64,000 nt of DNA from Acidobacteriota bacterium (GCA_024277255.1 JAJRVQ010000063.1:1-64000); one strand, 5' to 3'. Shown: positions 45,301 through 56,044, counted from the stretch's first letter. Program-made: numbers and translations. Notes: a model not told the origin generated them from the sequence alone.

Positions 45301-46431
45301 ATAGGCGGTGAGATACCCCGCCTTGGTGATGGAGAAGTAGCCCTCGGTCAGCGCGATGGCTAAGCGATACCGTCCTTGGCTGTCGCTCCACGCCAGCTGA
45401 CCGGCGTTGCCTGGCTGAAGGATCAAGGCACCTGCCAGCGGCCGATTGTCCTTCGCCGCGACCACCCGTCCCACCGCCCACTTGACCTCGGGCAGGGTGA
45501 ACCGCTGCGGCTCTGGCGCCAGCGGACTCTCCACCCAGGACTCGGGGATAGCCGCCAAGCTGCCCTGGGTGTATCGACCCTCTTTGGTGAACAGCCGGAT
45601 CGTGCTGCCCGCCGCGAGGGGAGCCCATCCTTCCAGATTGCCCGCTTCATCGCTCACTCCCATCGGCCAGGAGCTCTTCCCCACCCGCGCCAAGACGCCG
45701 GCCAGTGGGCGGCCTCGACGATCTCGCACGGCGATGCGGCGGCGCGCTCCAGCCTTCAGCTGCACCTGCTCGGTATCAGCCTGGACCTCGACGGGGTCGG
45801 AGGGTGCGAGCCCTACCGCTGCAGCCGTCAGGACCGGCTTGAACGGCCGAGCCCAGCGCAGGCGCACCAGGCCGGCGACGTCGCTCACCCCGGCCTGTGG
45901 CGCGATGCGCCAGGCGGACTCAAAGAGCTGATCGTCCCGGCTTTCCAGCTTGACCTTGGCGCCGGCGATCGACTGGCCTTCCGGGCCGACGATGCGCACT
46001 CGTAAAGGTTGTTCCTTCACCAACCTCACCACCGGTACCTGGATCGCGCTGACCAGCGGCGCCAGTTTGTACCGCACCGGTACATAGCCCGGCGCCGACA
46101 CCCAGAGGTCCCAAACCCCGGGGGCTGGCGCCGTTAGGTGGAATGCCCCCCGCCGATCGCTGCGCGTGACAGCGATCGCAGGCGGCGCGGCGACCTGCCC
46201 AGTCGCCTCGCTGGCTGCCTCGCTTCTCAACTTGCTGGCCAACTCGGCGAGTCCTTGCTCGTAGCCTATCGCCCGCGGGCACAGTTCCACTCGCGCCGCC
46301 GCCAGCGGCTCCCCCGTCGCGTCGTGGATTCGTCCCTCGATGGTCAACGGCACCGCCGTGAGGAGGGCCGGCAGGAGCAGACCGACACCCAGAGCGCTCA
46401 GTAAGACTTTCCGTCTAGAGCCTATGAACAT
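42304..46431 (-). CDS. Giant secreted carboxypeptidase-regulatory-like repeat protein (copy 2)
   Basis: The product has about 1375 residues. A signal peptide (VLLSALGVGLLLPALLTAV) is followed by more than ten carboxypeptidase regulatory-like (CarboxypepD_reg, PF13620) modules, each beginning G.V.D..G.P...A.V..., e.g. VEGTVVDPQGEPIAGAQV. It ends with a beta domain shared with the next gene (GNWRVVVISPDGGSWSAGFT). It is paralogous over its whole length to the gene at 46483, 51 bp upstream. It is probably a surface scaffold. The exact start is uncertain (46431 or 46464). Confidence 0.85.
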   Translation of the reverse strand: MFIGSRRKVLLSALGVGLLLPALLTAVPLTIEGRIHDATGEPLAAARVELCPRAIGYEQGLAELASKLRSEAASEATGQVAAPPAIAVTRSDRRGAFHLTAPAPGVWDLWVSAPGYVPVRYKLAPLVSAIQVPVVRLVKEQPLRVRIVGPEGQSIAGAKVKLESRDDQLFESAWRIAPQAGVSDVAGLVRLRWARPFKPVLTAAAVGLAPSDPVEVQADTEQVQLKAGARRRIAVRDRRGRPLAGVLARVGKSSWPMGVSDEAGNLEGWAPLAAGSTIRLFTKEGRYTQGSLAAIPESWVESPLAPEPQRFTLPEVKWAVGRVVAAKDNRPLAGALILQPGNAGQLAWSDSQGRYRLAIALTEGYFSITKAGYLTAYGQLVGPIRREVEVEELALVASTYIEGRVVDEEGQPVGSVVVDLAQGFSFGGGRFGGHGGYADGRGQFRLDRLQPSSDYTIHVDHPGFAPLYRRVTTTVDTPTTVEMVLLTGHLGYGRVLDLDESPVAGAQVYLVKRHERDSRASPGFFSLRSGVASRGVVTDGTGRFEFAELGAGHYDLLVGAVGFAPLRVPRIEVPAQPGSVDLGTVLLGPGAAVEGTVVDPQGEPIAGAQVTVDAAASGQRPLAASQIGGRLGTVTDEAGFFRIEDLSEGGKVPLRVERSGFLTETLSGVEVPPIDPVTVVLRPTARLTGRVVDEEGAPVARAHVIVSGGSAAGFSTDSYTRTQQDGSFELEDVTLGILSLKAWAEGYLPTLKTGLEVAVGRDLDKLELVLDRGATIVGRVTTAQGEPVANANVSWVRDHHVLDNLAWIGGAYSSTDKAGEYRLAGIPLGLVSIEVAGEGHRRGVKDLQVEAGENRLDLVLDSSYQVSGRVVDSGGRPVVGARVVLLASETGWNETDADGNFTVAGVADGHYQLVAEHDTQGRITAPELVEVSGANVEGLEVLFAEGAKLVGQLSGLEVEELWQVNIQAFNPLTRETAMGEVDYQGRYRIAGLTAGDWNVVASHTASDSQVRKLVVIDEGQRETTLDLAFGGGLTLSGIVVRGEEPLVGQQVLLVQARTVIGSSKSDRNGRFKIAGLAEGWYHLTVLDQRSGQRHTESLDLNQDRDLRIEIVGAPVAGRVVNATDLSALEAVEVSAKPVDLASMPNGWPMAAGVLSDADGQFNLGDLSAGRWRIAARLEGFEQAEAEIVVSSTPVDSVRLALRPGGGLTFYLSNDTGMVARQVQASVVDRTGRTIMGGSYTSREGGRVHIASVPDGHWQLLIQAGGSAVARVPVVLPGVEPRIALLPGARLELTVADLVVQLGHGQLQVVDSEGRPFRAPRGAGPARAQWPVVAGRASLASLPPGNWRVVVISPDGGSWSAGFTAVAGQTVRVRIE

Positions 46432-46482
46432 GGTCAGGAACCTCGCGAGTTGGAGTACTTCCAATAAGTTGGGAAGGAATCC

Positions 46483-49400
46483 CTATTCGAGCCACACCTG
46501 GACAGTCTGCCCCGCCAGGGCGGTGAAGCTCGCCGACCAGGTGCGCCCGTCCGGGCTGGTGACCACGGCCCGCCAGCTTCCCGGCGGCAGGCCGGTGAGG
46601 CTGGCGCGGCCAGCGGTGACGGGGTGATCCGCCGGGGCCATGCCTAGAATCTTCGGCCGGCGGAAAAGCTTGCCGCCGGCTCCCACCAACCGGAGTTGGC
46701 CACCGCCGCCCTCGGCCACCAGGTCGGGAACGGTCAGCTCCAGCCGGCCACCCGGTGTGAGCGAGAGGGTCTGCGCGCCACCGGGCACGGCCACCGGAAC
46801 GGAAACCACAGCCGAGCCTCCGCTAACCACCAGTAACTCCCACTGGCCACGGGGCACACCGGGAATGAAGACCCGGCCAGCCTCGCGGGTGGTGTATGAG
46901 CCGTCTGAGACGACCCGACCGGTCGGATCGACGACCGCCGCGTTGACGCTGGCGACCGGCCCACCCCCCGCCCATGTGACATAGAAGGTCAGCCCACCGC
47001 CAGGCTCCATCGCCAATCGCAAGTCGTGGATCGGCGAAGTCGAGACCTCGATCTCTACCTCCGCCTGCTCATACCCTTCCTTGTGCGCCACCACCCGCCA
47101 CCGGCCGCTGGGCAGTTCACCCAGATCGAACTGTCCACTCTCACCACTTAGAACACCACGACCGATCGATCTGCCGGCAAGAATCGAGGCAGATTCCACG
47201 GGGCTGGCACTGAGGCTCACCGCCGCCAAGGCTGAGCCATCGCTGGCGTCGACGACGACCCCCCGCACCGAGGTGACAACGACCTCGATTCTAAGCTCGC
47301 GATCGGAGGTTAGATCCAGATCCTGTTGGTGGCGTTGCCCTCGTACCGGATCGACAACGACGAGCTGATAGTGCCCCTCTTTGAGCCCCTTGATCTCGAA
47401 CCGGCCGGCCGCATCGGTCTTTGCCCCCGCGTAGGCGGACTGCTCCCTAGCCAGCGCCACCTGTTGCCCAGCCAGCGGCTCATCTCCAACCACGACGATA
47501 CCGGTGAGGGTCAAACCACCATCGAACTCAAGATCGAGCACCACCCTTGTCTCCCCGGTCTCGATCACTACCTGCTCGATCACCTCCGCGTTGTTCGGCT
47601 CATCGGTGGCCATCACCATCCATGTACCGGGGCTCAACCCGGCGATCCGGTAGCCACCTTCGAAGTCCACCTGGCCAGCGATCACTCCTCCATCGTTGCG
47701 ACCAAAAGCGTAGACGACCACCTGCGCCAAGTCGTCCAACTCCAGGCCGATCAACCGGCCGACGAGCTCGACGCTCGCGGCGAGCTGAATTTCGACTCCT
47801 TCCACACTCACACCCGAGATCTCGACGGGGGAGGCCGCCGCCCCCCGGCCTTGGTTTTCGTGTTCAGCCTTGAGCCGATAGCTCCCGTTGGGCAGGCCCG
47901 ACAGGGTGAAGCTACCGTCGGCGGCCGAAAAGTCGCTCGATGTGCGACCCATCAGCCCAGAAGGTCGAGTACTGACCCGCGCATCCGCCACTGGTTGGCC
48001 GGAGCTGTCAACGACGCGCCCGGAGATTTCGAACCCCGGCTCAAAGACCAGATCGAGAGTATTCTCACCCGCCTCAACCTGAAGATCCTTCACCACCCGA
48101 GCGTTTCGATGATCGTGGGCTTCGACACTCACCAAGCCCAGCGGAACGCCCTCTAGACGGTACTTTCCATCGTCGTCGGTCGAGGTGGTAGAGCCACCGG
48201 TCCAAGATAGTGGGTCTGAGATCTGCCGATCCCGAGCCAGACTGACCATCGCGCCGGCTACCGGTTCTGCGTTGTCGGAGAGGACCTTGCCCGCAATCAC
48301 CGCGCCGCGCTGGAGGGTCAATTCCACCTCTTCAGGCTGGTGTTGCGGACCCAACTCCAACGCCGGCTTGAGGGTTGGCAAGTAGCCCTTGGCCCAGGCC
48401 TTGAGGTTGAGCCTGCCCGGCGCCAAGCGGTCGAGTTCAAAGTGACCCTCCTCGTCTGTGATGGTGCTGCGACCTTGAGCATTCGCCATGAGACCCGCCG
48501 CCGATTTGCTGGCCATCACTTGGGCTCCCGAGATCGGTCTGCCGTCTGTGTCCAAGACCTTGCCAGCGAGGCTCCAGGCCGGCTCCAAGGTGACTTTCAC
48601 CGGCTCGACGGAGGGCGCTTCCACATGCTCAACGGTCTGCGCCAAGAAGCCGTCGCGCGTCACATGAAACTGCACCTTCGAACCGGAGCGCAAGTCGTGT
48701 AACGAGAAGAATCCGGAGGAATCGGTCACCACTTTGTTCGGCTTCTCAGCCTGGGTGCGATTGAAACTCCGCACCCAGTTCTCACCAGCCAAGACCGAAA
48801 CCTCCGCCTCGGCGATCGGCTCGCCCCGGGGGTCCACCACGATCCCCTCGATGGCGACACCCGGCTCCAACAAGACGGTGCCGAGATCAACCTCGCCGGC
48901 CTGCGGCGCGACCTTGATGCCCGGTACGCGCAGCGCAGCAAAGCCGGCGGCACTCACCGCCAAGTCATATCGACCCGCCCCCAGGTCAGCGAACTCAAAC
49001 TGCCCCTTGGCGTCGGTCGATACGGCGCGAGTCGGCTCGACGTCGTCCAAGCCGAAAGAACGATGCAGCATCGTTCGCAGGTCGCCCGCTCGTTGTTCCA
49101 CCAAGCGCACCTGCGCCCCGATCACCGGTTGTTCGTCCAGGTCGAGCACCAGGCCCAACCCAAGATGGCCGGCGGGCAGAATCAACTCCACCGAGGTTGG
49201 CCCTTCGACCACAGTGGAGACTCGCTGGCGCAGCACCGCGAACTTCGGATGGCGAACGCGCACCATGTAGTCAGTCAACGCTCTCAAGTTGTCCAGGCGA
49301 AAGCGGCCCTGAGAGTTGGAATAGCCCGTACTTCCGGGAACCCAGCCACTTCTCCCACCGCGGCGCCCAGCGCGGCTCCAGTCCGGCCTGATGTCGACCT

Positions 49401-50619
49401 CGACCCCTTCCACCGGTTGCCCTTGCTCATCCACCACCCGACCTTCGATGCTGACCACGGCGCTCAAGCTGAGGAGCGATGCTTGCCCCACTTTCACTTC
49501 CACCTGGCCGAAGGAAATCAGATAGCCGCTCTTGGCCGCAGCGAGGTAGGCCGCGCCGGACGGTGAAACGGCGAGACGAAAATGGCCCCGCGCATCGGTC
49601 TCGACGAAGCGCGCGGCGCGGCCGTTTTGGAAGACCAGAGCGCCGGCCAGCGGCTCCTTGCTCTCGGCGTCTACCACCCGCCCATGCACCCAAGCCGTGG
49701 CCGGCAAGGTCACCACGACGGGCCGCGGCGACGACTCCGGCGGCGACTCCGGCAACACGGCAGCCTCGCGCTCGTCGCTCAGGAGGGTGGAGATCGAACG
49801 ACCGTCTTCGGTGGTCAACCAGAGTTTGGCACTCTCGCCGAGGGGAGACCAAACCTCCAGCTTGCCGGCTTCGTCGCTCATCGCCACCGGCCAGAAGCTA
49901 GCCCCGATTCGCGCCAAGACACCGGCAAGGGAGCGCTCTTGGTGATCTCGGACCACGACCTCTCGACGAGTGCCCGCCCTCAGCGACACCGTCACGGTGG
50001 AGGCTTCCACATCCAACAAAGCGGAGGGCGCAAAGCCCGGCGCCCCGGCCCCCACCACCTGCGGCCTACTCTCGACCCACGGCAGGCGCACTTTGCCGGC
50101 GGCATCGCTCACTCCTCTTTGCGGTACCCCCTGCCACTCTCGACCTCGTCCACCAGCTTTCGTGTCCCCCATCCCAACGTGCGCGCCGGCCACCGGCCGG
50201 CCCTCCGGGTCGACGACCCGCACCAGCAACGTCCGCGATTTGACCAGCTTGGCCACCGGCAACCGGAGGTCACTGACCAGCGGAGTCAGCTTGTAGCGCC
50301 TCGGCATGAAGCCTCTGGCCGTCACCCAGACCTCGTACACTCCACGCTGGGCGGCGGTCAAGTGAAACTCCCCGTGGCGACCGCTGCGCGAGGAGGCGAG
50401 GACCTCCACGGCGCCCCAGTCGGCCAGATCGGCTACGCCACGCCCAAAGTAGGTGTACTGCGGGCGCAGCTCCAGCCGAGCGGCCACGATGGGCTTGCCT
50501 GAAGAGTCTTGGACACGCCCTTCGATGGTCAGCGGCACCGACGCCGACGCGGTCATGACAGGACCAGCCAGAAAAACAGCGACCAGCACAACGACCACCA
50601 GACCGTAGCGTACAAACAT
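46483..50619 (-). CDS. Giant secreted carboxypeptidase-regulatory-like repeat protein (copy 1)
   Basis: This 1378-residue protein has a signal peptide (LVVVVLVAVFLAGPVMTASA) and the same chain of CarboxypepD_reg-like modules (PLTIEGRVQDSSGKPIVAAR, IEGIVVDPRGEPIAEAEV and others) and the same final domain (GSWRAVVTSPDGRTWSASFT). It is first in the operon; GGGGGCC precedes the ATG. Full-length similarity with the next gene indicates a tandem duplication followed by divergence. Confidence 0.85.
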   Translation of the reverse strand: MFVRYGLVVVVLVAVFLAGPVMTASASVPLTIEGRVQDSSGKPIVAARLELRPQYTYFGRGVADLADWGAVEVLASSRSGRHGEFHLTAAQRGVYEVWVTARGFMPRRYKLTPLVSDLRLPVAKLVKSRTLLVRVVDPEGRPVAGAHVGMGDTKAGGRGREWQGVPQRGVSDAAGKVRLPWVESRPQVVGAGAPGFAPSALLDVEASTVTVSLRAGTRREVVVRDHQERSLAGVLARIGASFWPVAMSDEAGKLEVWSPLGESAKLWLTTEDGRSISTLLSDEREAAVLPESPPESSPRPVVVTLPATAWVHGRVVDAESKEPLAGALVFQNGRAARFVETDARGHFRLAVSPSGAAYLAAAKSGYLISFGQVEVKVGQASLLSLSAVVSIEGRVVDEQGQPVEGVEVDIRPDWSRAGRRGGRSGWVPGSTGYSNSQGRFRLDNLRALTDYMVRVRHPKFAVLRQRVSTVVEGPTSVELILPAGHLGLGLVLDLDEQPVIGAQVRLVEQRAGDLRTMLHRSFGLDDVEPTRAVSTDAKGQFEFADLGAGRYDLAVSAAGFAALRVPGIKVAPQAGEVDLGTVLLEPGVAIEGIVVDPRGEPIAEAEVSVLAGENWVRSFNRTQAEKPNKVVTDSSGFFSLHDLRSGSKVQFHVTRDGFLAQTVEHVEAPSVEPVKVTLEPAWSLAGKVLDTDGRPISGAQVMASKSAAGLMANAQGRSTITDEEGHFELDRLAPGRLNLKAWAKGYLPTLKPALELGPQHQPEEVELTLQRGAVIAGKVLSDNAEPVAGAMVSLARDRQISDPLSWTGGSTTSTDDDGKYRLEGVPLGLVSVEAHDHRNARVVKDLQVEAGENTLDLVFEPGFEISGRVVDSSGQPVADARVSTRPSGLMGRTSSDFSAADGSFTLSGLPNGSYRLKAEHENQGRGAAASPVEISGVSVEGVEIQLAASVELVGRLIGLELDDLAQVVVYAFGRNDGGVIAGQVDFEGGYRIAGLSPGTWMVMATDEPNNAEVIEQVVIETGETRVVLDLEFDGGLTLTGIVVVGDEPLAGQQVALAREQSAYAGAKTDAAGRFEIKGLKEGHYQLVVVDPVRGQRHQQDLDLTSDRELRIEVVVTSVRGVVVDASDGSALAAVSLSASPVESASILAGRSIGRGVLSGESGQFDLGELPSGRWRVVAHKEGYEQAEVEIEVSTSPIHDLRLAMEPGGGLTFYVTWAGGGPVASVNAAVVDPTGRVVSDGSYTTREAGRVFIPGVPRGQWELLVVSGGSAVVSVPVAVPGGAQTLSLTPGGRLELTVPDLVAEGGGGQLRLVGAGGKLFRRPKILGMAPADHPVTAGRASLTGLPPGSWRAVVTSPDGRTWSASFTALAGQTVQVWLE

Positions 50620-50763
50620 CGGGAGGCCCCCTAAGAGTTGCGCTCCTCACCGCAACGGGCACTTCCAGCTGCGACGCAAGAGCGTCCTTACTTTAGCAGA
50701 CTCTCCGCCAAGCGAATCCAACCATAGCTTCAAGCACGCTGAAACCTTGCCTCCCGGAAGAGA

Positions 50764-52674
<1,911 letters not shown>

Positions 52675-52814
52675 CAACGCTCCCGGCTCGTGGTCTGGTC
52701 AACGGAAGGGACCATGGTAACGCGACGAGGGGCTACGGTGGGCTCCCGAGTCGGCGCGGTATAGTGAGAGTCAATGAGTGCCAATGACTGTCAACACATG
52801 TCAGGAGAGCCATC

Positions 52815-53036
52815 ATGACCCAGGTCAGCGCGCGACTGCCCGATGATCTAGTCCAATCGATCGATCAGGCAGCGAGACGGCTGCATCGAAGTCGCGCCGA
52901 GTTGATCCGACAGGCTGTCGAGTATTACCTGGAAGATCTCGAGGACCTCCGCCTCGGTCTGGAGCGGCTGCAGGATCCGGCCGATTCACTGTTGGACTGG
53001 GAAGAGGTCAGAGCTGAACTACTCGCTGCGCATTAA
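52815..53036 (+). CDS. Ribbon-helix-helix antitoxin (RelB/CopG-type)
   Basis: The 73-residue protein begins MTQVSARLPDDLVQSIDQAA followed by RSRAELIRQAVEYYL, the strand-helix-helix signature of MetJ/Arc/CopG proteins. A strong AGGAGAG precedes the ATG. Tandem GTCAA-type repeats lie upstream (52775-52800) and may be operators. It overlaps the RelE-like toxin. Confidence 0.82.
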   Translation: MTQVSARLPDDLVQSIDQAARRLHRSRAELIRQAVEYYLEDLEDLRLGLERLQDPADSLLDWEEVRAELLAAH

Positions 53037-53268
53037 GTCGAGTGCAAAAAAGGCACTTCGCCGAGTCCCAAGAGAGGACCGGCTGCGCCTCATCGAAGCG
53101 ATCGATCGGCTTCGACAGAGTCCACACGCGGGCGGAGTCCTCAAAGGCGAGTTCTCGGGTCTGCGCCGCATCCGGGTGGGTGGCTATCGGATCGTCTACG
53201 AGGTCATCGACGAAGAGCTGGTGATCCTGGTCGTACGCCTTGGCCACCGTAAGGACATTTACCGTTAG
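53014..53268 (+). CDS. RelE/ParE-family toxin, CTG start
   Basis: This is an 84-residue product. Residues read LNYSLRIKSSAKKALRRVPR, a typical RelE start, then GGVLKGEFSGLRRIRVGGYRIVYEV and VVRLGHRKDIYR. No ATG, GTG or TTG lies upstream in this frame near the expected N-terminus; CTG 53014 fits, with GAAGAGG upstream. It overlaps the antitoxin gene by 23 nt. RelE toxins cleave mRNA on the ribosome. Confidence 0.8.
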   Translation: MNYSLRIKSSAKKALRRVPREDRLRLIEAIDRLRQSPHAGGVLKGEFSGLRRIRVGGYRIVYEVIDEELVILVVRLGHRKDIYR

Positions 53269-53288
53269 TCACGTGTTACCTTCAGTGC

Positions 53289-53825
53289 ATGTCGATTCTT
53301 GATCTGCTGGGGTTCGGTCGCTCCTCCGATTCAAAGAGCGCGGACGCAGGCTCGACCGAGACGGTGCGCCGTATCGTCCAAAAGCTGGACGCACTGGAGC
53401 CTGAGAGGGCACGCTATGTCGCCTCGTTCGCCTACATCCTGAGCCGCGTGGCCAACGCCGACCTGGAGATCAGCGACGAAGAGACGCGGGAGATGGAGAA
53501 GATCCTCGTCGACCTGGGCCACCTGCCCGAAGATCAGGCGATCCTGGCGGTGCAGATCGCCAAGACGCAGAGCCGACTCTTCGGCGGCACCGAGAATTTC
53601 CTGGTCACCCGCGAGTTCAAAGAACTGGCCAGCCTCGAACAACGCCACGAACTCCTCCACTGCCTCTTCGCCGTCTCCGCCGCCGACGATTCCATCTCCA
53701 GCGCCGAAGAGGCCGCCGTCAAACAGATCGCCAGTGAACTGGGCTTCACCCACCAGCAATTCGCCGAAGTTCGTTCCCAGTACAACGAAAAGCGCGAGGT
53801 GCTGCGGGGGCTTCGTCAGGGATAG
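53289..53825 (+). CDS. TerB-like protein
   Basis: This 178-residue helical protein has the TerB core: FAYILSRVANADLEISDEETREME, then LHCLFAVSAADDSISSAEEAAVKQIASELG, two related acidic helix-loop units typical of tellurite-resistance-type TerB/DjlA domains. It lies 20 bp downstream of the toxin gene. Function in the island is unknown. Confidence 0.75.
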   Translation: MSILDLLGFGRSSDSKSADAGSTETVRRIVQKLDALEPERARYVASFAYILSRVANADLEISDEETREMEKILVDLGHLPEDQAILAVQIAKTQSRLFGGTENFLVTREFKELASLEQRHELLHCLFAVSAADDSISSAEEAAVKQIASELGFTHQQFAEVRSQYNEKREVLRGLRQG

Positions 53826-53847
53826 GCAAGCGGAGTCAAGGCGGCGA

Positions 53848-54771
53848 TCAGTTGGACCGTGATGGTGGCTTCTGCGCCGACTGAACCTTCTCCGCAGAGT
53901 ACTTACGTATTAACCGATCGGTGAAATCGGGTTCCACGCCATGAACAAATGCCAACATTCCCGCAAGACGTTCACGCTCTTTCTCACCCAGTTTGTCAAC
54001 CTGATGAACCATCGCGCTTAGTGTTCTCTTCAGGTTCCGCCCTACCGAAATTCCACCATCGGATGTAAGCACAACCCCGGTGATTCGCTGACGGCGCTTA
54101 CGGCTACTGTGACGAGTCTTCTTGAGGTTCAACTCCAAGTCACTGGGTAAGCTCAAGCTCTCTACTATCGAGACGACACTCTTCTCTAGTGAACTCAGCA
54201 CTTCGGGACGCTGGCACGAGAAGAAGAGGTCGTCCGCGTAACGCGTGTACTTGCACTGCTGTCTTCGCGCTTCGGCTGTGAGTTCCTCGTCCAGATAAAA
54301 GCACAACGCATTGGAAAATGCGGGCGATGTAGGCGCCCCAATCGTCAACTCGCCAAACCGGAAAATCACATTCTCGAAGAACTCAATATCGCCGCCAGAC
54401 CACTCTCGAAACAGGCCTGAGTTTGACTTGCGATAACGACCGAAGTCCTGCACCGAAATAGATGGAAAGAAGTCTCGAAAGTCCATGCGCAGGACGAATC
54501 GAGCACCCCTATGTACAGCCGCATGTTTCGCAATACTCATGCCCTTCCGATAGGCAAATGCGGCATCATGAACCGGCCACTCGGATAGTACTTCCTGTAG
54601 CAACCAGCGCTGTAGACCTTTCAACTGACGTGAGGGATGGTGAATCTTTCGTCTCCCGCCGCTTCGCTTCGCAATGAAATAGACCTTGTAGCGGTGAGAC
54701 GCAGAACTAGATGTTGCGCGCAAGTACCGCATCGACAAACCGCTCGTCGCTGTCATGCGCTCAAGCAACAT
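53848..54771 (-). CDS. Retron reverse transcriptase
   Basis: The 307-residue RT has the catalytic motif YADD in KYTRYADDLFFS, an N-terminal RT block (VLRMDFRDFFPSIS) and IGAPTSPAFSNALC. C-terminally, the VTG-like RQRITGVVLTSDG matches the motif Y region of retron RTs. Length is close to the Eco1 (Ec86) RT. It overlaps the effector gene by 11 nt and follows it in the same transcript, which starts with the ncRNA at 55856. Confidence 0.93.
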   Translation of the reverse strand: MLLERMTATSGLSMRYLRATSSSASHRYKVYFIAKRSGGRRKIHHPSRQLKGLQRWLLQEVLSEWPVHDAAFAYRKGMSIAKHAAVHRGARFVLRMDFRDFFPSISVQDFGRYRKSNSGLFREWSGGDIEFFENVIFRFGELTIGAPTSPAFSNALCFYLDEELTAEARRQQCKYTRYADDLFFSCQRPEVLSSLEKSVVSIVESLSLPSDLELNLKKTRHSSRKRRQRITGVVLTSDGGISVGRNLKRTLSAMVHQVDKLGEKERERLAGMLAFVHGVEPDFTDRLIRKYSAEKVQSAQKPPSRSN

Positions 54772-55681
54772 CGACCTTTTTCTCCCTGTCCTCCATGATT
54801 CGAGCCGCTTCAGGGATACTCCTCAGCACACCCTCAAACTCAGCTCGGAAGTCACCAAATTCGCCATCGCCTAACCCCAAGAGCGACTGTTCAGATAGCG
54901 CATGCTCTTTGCGAAAGTAGAAGTCACCTCTCTCTGCTACGTAGTGAATATCAACTAAATCAACAGCAGATGCTAGACCCACCAGCTTTGTAGTTGACCA
55001 GGGGGGCTCTTGCTGGTAGATCTTGCGCAGAAATTTCCGGCACATCTTTCGTGAAATCGGCCCTGCGATTGAAATTAGATCACATACCAAGAAGAGCGCC
55101 AACTTCGGGTCGGACTTAAGACGAGCCTCGTACTCGTCGTTCCTAAGTGGTCCACGGCGGGCAACGAGCCTCCTGAGGTGTTCATCAATCCTATCTCCGA
55201 CAGTCAGGATTTGGCCCTCTGGTGCAAATAGGGCAGGGCGAAACGCGGAGTCTTTGTTTACCCAGGCAACCGGTCCTGTGTTGATGAAGCTCTCGTTGTA
55301 CTTGTATCTCGCTTGTAGAATAGGCAATACCCGACTCCTCAGACGCCTCTCACTCGTAAACGCGCCCAACTCAGCGATCGTACCGGGGCTCTCCACGATG
55401 ATGATCACGATATCCGAAAGAGCAGCTAGCTCCGTCTCGAGCTGCAGCGCATTTCCGCGTTCTCGGTTCTGAATGAAGTCCCAGACCCGCTCAGCATAGA
55501 AGACCAGCGCCCTGGGATGCTCTCGGTTGATGTGCTTACAAAGCTCATCACGCTGCTGACTTTCCTTCTTGCCGCAGAGAAAGACAACTGGCAACAAATG
55601 CCTAGGGGCCAGTAGCCCCCGAAACAGTCTAACAAGCCTGTCCCGGGGGCTCCTAAACGACCCCTGGTTGAACCAATCCAA
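54761..55681 (-). CDS. Retron effector (nucleoside deoxyribosyltransferase-like plus winged helix)
   Basis: The product has 306 residues. The N-terminal half has a Rossmann-like part (PVVFLCGKKESQQRDELCKHI) and the motif VIIIVESPGTIAELGAF, typical of deoxyribosyltransferase-like effectors of Eco1- and St85-type retrons. The C-terminal half resembles a winged helix (LISIAGPISRKMCRKFLRKI). The start is a TTG at 55681 with AAGGGGA upstream. In such systems the RT-msDNA complex holds the effector inactive until a phage trigger releases it. Confidence 0.88.
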   Translation of the reverse strand: MDWFNQGSFRSPRDRLVRLFRGLLAPRHLLPVVFLCGKKESQQRDELCKHINREHPRALVFYAERVWDFIQNRERGNALQLETELAALSDIVIIIVESPGTIAELGAFTSERRLRSRVLPILQARYKYNESFINTGPVAWVNKDSAFRPALFAPEGQILTVGDRIDEHLRRLVARRGPLRNDEYEARLKSDPKLALFLVCDLISIAGPISRKMCRKFLRKIYQQEPPWSTTKLVGLASAVDLVDIHYVAERGDFYFRKEHALSEQSLLGLGDGEFGDFRAEFEGVLRSIPEAARIMEDREKKVDVA

Positions 55682-55685
55682 CCAA

Positions 55686-55856
55686 GGTCCCCTTACTCAA
55701 GCGGCCCGGGAAGGATGCCGCGAGCCATAGCTCGTGGCATCCTTCCCGGGCAAGAATGCCGCGCAAATGTATCGGGCGGGCGAAGCGCCTGCCACAAGGA
55801 GGTTCCAGTTCTTGAAGGCTGATGAATTAGAGAACTCCTCTCAGCTAAGGGGTACC
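55686..55856 (-). ncRNA. Retron msr-msd RNA
   Basis: On the minus strand, a1 is GGTACCCCTTA (55856-55846) and a2 is TAAGGGGACC (55695-55686); they pair with one bulged A. The branch guanosine would be G55845 in TTAGCTGAGAGG, closely resembling the CCTTAGCGAGAGG that I recall from Eco1 (Ec86). An msr hairpin (AGAG-CTCT) and another (GGCAGGCG with CGCCCGCC, 55793-55775) follow. The msd is a 22-bp hairpin, arms at 55751-55730 and 55725-55704, with one mismatch and a 4-nt loop. Confidence 0.85.
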
Positions 55857-55858
55857 TC

Positions 55859-55888
55859 ACTGTACCGTTGACCGCTCGGGCGGGTCAA
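55859..55888 (-). promoter_or_regulatory. Retron promoter
   Basis: TTGACC (55888-55883) and TACAGT (55864-55859) are separated by 18 bp on the minus strand and place the transcript start at the a1 repeat. TTGACC and GGTCAA form a palindrome over the spacer that could be an operator. Confidence 0.55.
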
Positions 55889-56044
55889 CTCTCTGGCCAC
55901 AGATCCTTGGGAGCCCCTCCGCGCGTTGATGAGCTGCGCTCTTGATCTAGGTAGCGGCTTCTGCGACGACTGAGCACATAGGGGAACTCCACTGCGGAAG
56001 AGCGAGCCAGTTGACGCCACCCACTTTCTGCTGCGATCCGCCTC

